Virus record (IMG/VR): IMGVR_UViG_3300032080_000010
Location: 1-42,609 of that record
From: a virus
Length of the DNA: 42,609 bases
Strand: one strand, 5' to 3'
Each line of letters opens with the position of its first letter. Within the stretch, counting starts at the first letter, position 1. The notes under the pieces were generated by a model. That model saw nothing but the letters and a program-made list of their open reading frames with translations. It did not search any database and was not told the DNA's origin. Below are positions 38,479-42,609 of this stretch, piece after piece. A program made the translations under genes and the position numbers.

Positions 38479-38593
38479 GGCGTAATGTTTCTTTGACGAG
38501 TTGTGGATTAGCGTTGAGAAAGAGGGTCGGCGCGGTCCTTGTTAAAGTCAACTAGTTAGACTTTTTACAACCCCCTGGGGTCTGCAAATATTT
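38479..38593. other. Non-coding region before terS, candidate packaging (cos) or control region
   Basis: A 115-bp gap with a dyad AAAGTC (38544-38549)/GACTTT (38559-38564) around AACTAGTT, then CCCCCTGGGG (38571-38580). Gaps upstream of terS often hold cos in HK97-like phages that carry an HNH protein near terS. The dyad with its T-run could also end rightward transcription. No direct proof. Confidence 0.4.
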
Positions 38594-38815
38594 TCAGGTT
38601 GGTGTGTCGTCTCTGCGGGCCGAAAACGCGTTCATGGTATCCGAAAATCTGTTCATCGCCTCGCTAAATCGCGCGTCGGTTTCGGCATGTGCTTTACGTG
38701 CCACGGCATCGAGCGCCTGTCTCTCCTGCGCCCGCCGCAACTGCCATTGGCTGCCGATCCAGAAGCCGAAAGCCATTGCCACCGAGAGGGCAAACGTTAT
38801 CATCAGGGTCAGCAT
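38594..38815 (-). CDS. Small membrane-anchored coiled-coil protein, 73 aa
   Basis: N-terminal transmembrane helix (MLTLMITFALSVAMAFGFWI) then a charged helix (RRAQERQALDAVARKAHAET). Topology resembles a spanin-like or envelope-tethered protein, but it is far from the lysis genes. Starts 1 bp after the upstream stop. Function unknown. Confidence 0.68.
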   Translation of the reverse strand: MLTLMITFALSVAMAFGFWIGSQWQLRRAQERQALDAVARKAHAETDARFSEAMNRFSDTMNAFSARRDDTPT

Positions 38816-38816
38816 G

Positions 38817-39398
38817 TCAGAAATCCATCATGTCGAGCGTCGATGTCGGCGGCAACTGCTTGACCACATGAGGAATCGCCCGCTGCTCATCGGTCAGCTG
38901 ATCGATCGCCACCGCGTACTGACCATTGGTCTCGTCGCGGCCGAGCGGCGCCAGGGCCTGCAGGTCGGTCAGCATGTTGCGGTACAGCCACACATGTGGT
39001 GGGATGCCGGCTGGTTCTTCGTCGGGAGTGTCGACGTGTTGGACTTCGCGTGCGTAGGGATCGACACCGCCGTGATACGCCACGTACCCCGAGAAGCTGC
39101 CGTACTGCTCGCGATCAGCAGGGGGCAGGGCGTTGTACTCCTGGCGCCAGATCGCGCGCTGTGCGTCGTCCTGATCGGTCTGGGGGGCATTGCGCGCGAT
39201 GTCGTTGGTCTCGACCTTGCCGGACAGGCTGACGCGGATCACGTCGATCTCTTGGCCGCCGTCGAGCACCACAACGCGCTGGTCTGGGCCGAGCACCAGC
39301 TGCAATGCGCCACGCAAACTCGCCTGCTGCTCGCGGGATAAAACGTGCGGGCACCGAAGCACCAGCACATCGTCGGGTTGAAGTTCGATCAGGTTCAT
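38817..39398 (-). CDS. Hypothetical protein, 193 aa
   Basis: Start at the ATG at 39398, with GGGAGG-like purine stretch (AAAGGACAAACACC) upstream. The first 60 residues look like a small alpha/beta domain (DDVLVLRCPHVLSREQQASL; QRVVVLDGGQEIDVIRV), the rest helical and acidic, ending TSTLDMMDF. No family recognised. It lies between the HNH gene and terS. Confidence 0.72.
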   Translation of the reverse strand: MNLIELQPDDVLVLRCPHVLSREQQASLRGALQLVLGPDQRVVVLDGGQEIDVIRVSLSGKVETNDIARNAPQTDQDDAQRAIWRQEYNALPPADREQYGSFSGYVAYHGGVDPYAREVQHVDTPDEEPAGIPPHVWLYRNMLTDLQALAPLGRDETNGQYAVAIDQLTDEQRAIPHVVKQLPPTSTLDMMDF

Positions 39399-39532
39399 GG
39401 TGTTTGTCCTTTGGGAGGGTCTGCACCGGGATGGTGGCTGCGTCTCACGACGTTGGCTGTGCTGCCTGAGAGAACCTGACCGTGCCAAAGGCAGAGGGCC
39501 AGGCCATATTGACGCCAAGCATACCACCACAT
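39395..39532 (-). CDS. Possible small protein, 45 aa
   Basis: An ORF beginning MWWYAWRQYGLALCLWHGQV whose stop overlaps the next start (ATGA). It fills part of the 204-bp gap after the HNH gene. No clear ribosome site, so it may be chance coding. Nothing else is visible in the gap. Confidence 0.35.
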   Translation of the reverse strand: MWWYAWRQYGLALCLWHGQVLSGSTANVVRRSHHPGADPPKGQTP

Positions 39533-39602
39533 CGCGCCATGCTCAACACTATTCGCAATGGTCCAAGGAAGGCCGCAATGGCACCGCCACGCGTCGATCA
39601 GC

Positions 39603-39929
39603 TCAAGATCCGTCCACCGGCCACCCGTCCAGGCCGATCTGCACCTTGGGCCTGTAGGTGCGTCCTGTCTCGCGGGCGGATTTTTCGAGGTGATGGGGGT
39701 GACAGATTGTTTGTAAATTGGCAAGACCTTCTGTTTGGTCCTCGCGCCACCCCATCTGACCGGCCTTCGCTTTGCTGACGATGTGGTCCACCTCGGTGCC
39801 GGCCTTGATGATGCCCTCGGCCTTGCACACCTGGCACATGCCGAGATCACGCTCGATCACCTGGGCTCGGGTCTTTTCCCATGCCGCACCGTAACCCCTC
39901 GATTGCCTACTTTCTGTTGACCAGACCAT
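39603..39929 (-). CDS. HNH endonuclease, packaging-associated type, 108 aa
   Basis: RGYGAAWEKTRAQVIERDLG, then MCQVC (zinc Cys pair), AGTEVDHIVSKAKAG (catalytic His) and NLQTICHPHHLEKSARETG are the typical compact HNH pattern encoded just upstream of terS in HK97-like phages. In HK97 the equivalent protein works with terminase in site-specific DNA cleavage at packaging. First gene after the AT-rich repeat region. Confidence 0.9.
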   Translation of the reverse strand: MVWSTESRQSRGYGAAWEKTRAQVIERDLGMCQVCKAEGIIKAGTEVDHIVSKAKAGQMGWREDQTEGLANLQTICHPHHLEKSARETGRTYRPKVQIGLDGWPVDGS

Positions 39930-40131
39930 TTTCCATTGTCCTTGTAAAAATTTGCACCCTGAATCTTTACCTGCAATTATTTACGAGTTCGTACCTTCCA
40001 AACCCTCATTTTCCTTTCCAACCATTCCATATCCTTAGAGATATGGAATGGAATGGAAAGTTGGAAAATGAAGATGCCCTTTCCTTTCCATTCCAAAAAC
40101 ACCCTTTGGAAAGGTTGGAAAGTGGGAAAAT
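39930..40131. other. AT-rich repeat region, candidate replication origin
   Basis: A 202-bp non-coding stretch, the most AT-rich in the genome. It is filled with copies of TTTCCA/TGGAAA on both strands: TTTCCTTTCCAACCATTCC, GGAATGGAATGGAAAG, CCTTTCCTTTCCATTCC and TTGGAAAGGTTGGAAAG, plus an imperfect inverted repeat around 40008-40070. It lies directly after the primase-helicase gene and before the packaging genes. Iteron-like DNA beside the initiator gene suggests a replication origin; it must also contain or pass the promoter for the structural genes. Confidence 0.5.
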
Positions 40132-42276
40132 TTACATCTTCGTATTTAATTTCAAGTACTCGCCGGACTCAACAATGTGGCCGGTGCGTATCAAAGCGTC
40201 AAGAGGTTGATTAATATTCTTGCGCCAGTTGCTCGAACGACCGCTTTCGAGGTGGTTCCGGGCCAGTTCAAGGAAGGCTTCACGGGTGGTATCGGCGATG
40301 GAAAAATGCTCACCGAACAACTTATAAACCGCCAACTGGGCCTTGCCGGTGATCTCCGGAAGGCCGCCGACCTTGTTCTCTTTCGGGGTGTCGGCCATGT
40401 GTTCGACCACGCAGGATGTGGTCTCTTCGCCGTCCTCGTCGACGCCGATAGCGATGGTGGCGAGCTGGAATTTGAACTCGGCCTCGTCCTGTCCGTCCTT
40501 CATCTTGGTGATGGTGGCCGTCCGGAACGCCTTGGCACGCGACACCTCGATCTCGGCGTCGGCCGCTGCCCGGAGCGCCGAGCTGCCACGCGCCCCACTG
40601 GTGGTGTCCTTACCGGTGTGGTGGACCAGCACCACGATCGCCCCGGTGGCCTTGTGGATCAGGTCACAGTTGCGCACCACCCGGTTGACGTCCTGGGCCT
40701 CGTTCTCATTGCCGTTGCCCATCACCCGGGCGTAGGTGTCGAGGAAGACCACCGCCAGCGGGCCGAGATCCATCAACGCCGCGATGACGTCGGTCACATC
40801 GGTGTTGTTCATCATGTTCGGGGCGTCGGCCAGGATGCGCACCGGGAAGCTGTCCGGATCTATCTTGTGCTGGCGGCAGTAGGCATGTGCACGGTCGCGG
40901 AATCCACTGGCGCCCTCGGCCACCACATAGGCCACCGTGCCCTGCGCAACCGGCACCCCGCGCCACTCAGCGCCCCGCGCCACACACCCGGCAACGTCCA
41001 ACGCGAAAAAGGTCTTGCCCGATCCGCTGGCGCCGTAGAGCACGGCCAGCGACGCGCGCGGCAGCAGCCCCTTGATAATCCACTGAGCCGGCGGGCGCCG
41101 CAGGAACTGGCCCACGCTCTCGAAGGCGAAACGCTTCTTGATACCCACGGCCGACAGGTCGCGGCTCGCCGGTGACGCCTCGGGTTCGTCATCCAGCACA
41201 TCGAAAAAGTCGGGAGAATCAATAGCGACTTCCGCCGGCCCGCCGCCTAATAGCTCCTCGACTGTCGGTTCGGCCTTAGCGGGCGGCGCAACTGGCGGGA
41301 CGCTGTCGCCGACCAGGTGTTCATAGGTCAGTACCGCGTCTTCCTCGACGATGGCCGCTCCGCGCCGGCAATGTTGCGTCCACAGGTATTCGACGGCCTT
41401 GTCGTAATCGTAGTTGCGCTTGCTCAGCGCCGTCTCCATGGTGTGCTCGTTATCGACCATGACGGCCAGCGCCGTCTCGGGTGACAGGCCCATCTTGGCC
41501 AGCGCCACGCCGACCGAGATCAAACGCCGCGACCTGTCTTCGCCCTCTTCCGGGCCTTCCGTCATGAAGTCGTAGGACCGCAAAGGCAGGTCCAGATCGT
41601 CGAGGTGGGGCACTTCCATGCCCGCCACGTTAGGGACCGCCAGCGCCAGCAGTTCGGCCTTGCGCCGCCCGTTGTGGTACTTCGCCTTTAGACTATCCAG
41701 GAAGCCCTCCCGCACAGGGCGCAGCGTGGCGCGGGTACCTGGCACTCGCTCGCCCGTCAGGGTGAGGAAGCGCTTGCCGCCGCCGTAGACGTCCAGTCCC
41801 GGCTCCTTACCGTTGACCTTCTCGGCGCCCGGCAGTTTGGCCGCCCAGTCTTCCGGCAGGTCGCCGAGCACCCATACGTGCAGCCCGGTGCCGGATGGCG
41901 ATATCTCGGTGTAGCTGTCAAGTTGCGCGGCGATCTCGTGCGCCCAAGGCGCGATCTCACCGTTGACGACGCAATGGTCGAGGTCGATGCCAACGATGCC
42001 CTTGACACCGGTCATAAGGAAGCCGACGCCCGCTATGATGTCGGGTCGTTCCTTGTAGACCGCCATCGCTTCGTCGAAGGACACCCAGCCGGCCGCCGAC
42101 AGGTTAGACAAGCCGCATGCGGGGTTGCTGGCGCGGCGCGGCACCTTGTCATACTTCTGGCGCTCGTCGCTCCACGGCGCCGCCCATGGCGCCCAGCGAC
42201 GCAGTTTGCGCAGCTGCTCGGGGATATTCTCAGGGACACAAGCGACGAGTGGTGGGCGATCGGATGCGGCGGCCAT
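40132..42276 (-). CDS. Primase-polymerase fused to RepA-like helicase, 714 aa
   Basis: The N-terminal third is an archaeo-eukaryotic-type prim-pol (VGIDLDHCVVNGEI about residues 93-106, with DSYTEISPSGTGLHVWVLGD following). A linker of 100-200 residues leads to a RecA/RepA-like ATPase with Walker A YGASGSGKTFFALD (about 410-423) and Walker B AVVFLDTYARVM (about 505-516), then LVHHTGKDTTSGARGSSAL. The C-terminus looks like a small winged helix. This would open and prime phage DNA for the family A polymerase encoded on the opposite strand. Start chosen at the ATG at 42276 (TGATG); GTG 42279 is an alternative. Confidence 0.93.
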   Translation of the reverse strand: MAAASDRPPLVACVPENIPEQLRKLRRWAPWAAPWSDERQKYDKVPRRASNPACGLSNLSAAGWVSFDEAMAVYKERPDIIAGVGFLMTGVKGIVGIDLDHCVVNGEIAPWAHEIAAQLDSYTEISPSGTGLHVWVLGDLPEDWAAKLPGAEKVNGKEPGLDVYGGGKRFLTLTGERVPGTRATLRPVREGFLDSLKAKYHNGRRKAELLALAVPNVAGMEVPHLDDLDLPLRSYDFMTEGPEEGEDRSRRLISVGVALAKMGLSPETALAVMVDNEHTMETALSKRNYDYDKAVEYLWTQHCRRGAAIVEEDAVLTYEHLVGDSVPPVAPPAKAEPTVEELLGGGPAEVAIDSPDFFDVLDDEPEASPASRDLSAVGIKKRFAFESVGQFLRRPPAQWIIKGLLPRASLAVLYGASGSGKTFFALDVAGCVARGAEWRGVPVAQGTVAYVVAEGASGFRDRAHAYCRQHKIDPDSFPVRILADAPNMMNNTDVTDVIAALMDLGPLAVVFLDTYARVMGNGNENEAQDVNRVVRNCDLIHKATGAIVVLVHHTGKDTTSGARGSSALRAAADAEIEVSRAKAFRTATITKMKDGQDEAEFKFQLATIAIGVDEDGEETTSCVVEHMADTPKENKVGGLPEITGKAQLAVYKLFGEHFSIADTTREAFLELARNHLESGRSSNWRKNINQPLDALIRTGHIVESGEYLKLNTKM

Positions 42277-42500
42277 CACACACGTACCTCTTCGCCGCCC
42301 GGCAGCCTAATCATCCACTCCTGATCGTCAGTAGGGCCGCCGAAGATCGTTATCGGCAGCGCGCGGCTATCGTTGGATGCGAAGCCCCACGCAATCACGC
42401 GCAGCCACGGCCCCCAGCCCTCGAAATTGTCGTGCCAGTTTATTTCACGGACAGACACGTGGTAGATTTGATTTGCGGGTATGACAGAAATATAATGCAT
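42276..42500 (-). CDS. Small hypothetical protein upstream of primase, 74 aa
   Basis: The start lies in the terminal repeat, so it also appears at position 18 of the window. A Trp-rich N-terminal half (VREINWHDNFEGWGPWLRVI) and a C-terminal ITIFGGPTDDQEWMIRL strand region. Its stop overlaps the primase start. It has no recognised domain and may be an accessory to primase. Confidence 0.7.
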   Translation of the reverse strand: MHYISVIPANQIYHVSVREINWHDNFEGWGPWLRVIAWGFASNDSRALPITIFGGPTDDQEWMIRLPGGEEVRV

Positions 42501-42609
42501 GGCGATTGCTTTCTATAAAAACAAAAGCCCACAGGATTGCACTCTGACTGCCAAGTCCCGGACCAATCCCGGCGAGTGCGCTCCTGTGGGCTTACTGGTT
42601 ATGACTTGG
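42483..42609. repeat. Right copy of 127-bp terminal direct repeat (circular-contig overlap)
   Basis: Identical to 1-127. It includes the 12-bp stem-loop and the start of the small gene before primase. In the true circle it exists once. Confidence 0.95.

Overview
The window is one complete tailed-phage genome recovered as a circular contig. Bases 1-127 are repeated exactly at 42483-42609, so the unique circle is 42,482 bp and the ends are arbitrary. The terminase, HK97-type head, neck, tail-tube, frameshifted tail-chaperone and tape-measure genes indicate a siphovirus with a long non-contractile tail. A GH19 endolysin and a nested Rz/Rz1 spanin pair mean a Gram-negative host. High GC content and the gene families (phiE125 gp8-like connector, DUF2591, HK97 head proteins) fit a betaproteobacterium such as a member of the Burkholderiales; the host is an inference. 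I see no integrase, partition system, tRNA or CRISPR array.

Layout. Two divergent transcription units start from a regulatory gap at about 1991-2158 and meet tail to tail at 15425/15427. The rightward (+) arm, 2159-15425, is the early/replication arm: a small membrane protein, a DUF2800 Cas4-like nuclease, a DUF2815 ssDNA-binding protein, two small zinc proteins, an orphan DNA methyltransferase, a DUF3268 protein, a family A DNA polymerase, a VRR-NUC nuclease, many small proteins, a SNF2-type helicase, a secreted protein and small membrane proteins. Three copies of an identical 34-bp promoter/operator (9521, 11503, 14265) divide this arm into subunits.

The leftward (-) arm starts with a short regulatory operon (1990 to 284) that includes a tandem-HTH regulator and ends at a terminator beside three 23-bp tandem repeats. 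Across the contig join it continues with a primase-polymerase/RepA-like helicase (42276-40132), then an AT-rich block of TGGAAA-type repeats that may be the replication origin. Next come a packaging-type HNH nuclease, TerS, a second HNH gene of homing type between TerS and TerL, portal, protease and capsid, ending at a strong terminator. After that come a capsid-proximal SwmB-repeat protein coupled to an SGNH hydrolase, the connectors, tail tube, G/GT chaperones with a lambda-like slippery site, the tape measure, a very short tail-tip and fibre set, and the lysis cassette.

The points I consider most worth follow-up are: the triplicated promoter/operator; a short acidic DFxDL-type C-terminus shared by at least five neighbouring replication proteins; the SwmB/SGNH pair inside the head module; the repeat-rich candidate origin; the repeat-bearing HNH nuclease inserted at the TerS/TerL junction; and the lack of the usual tail-tip genes downstream of the tape measure.
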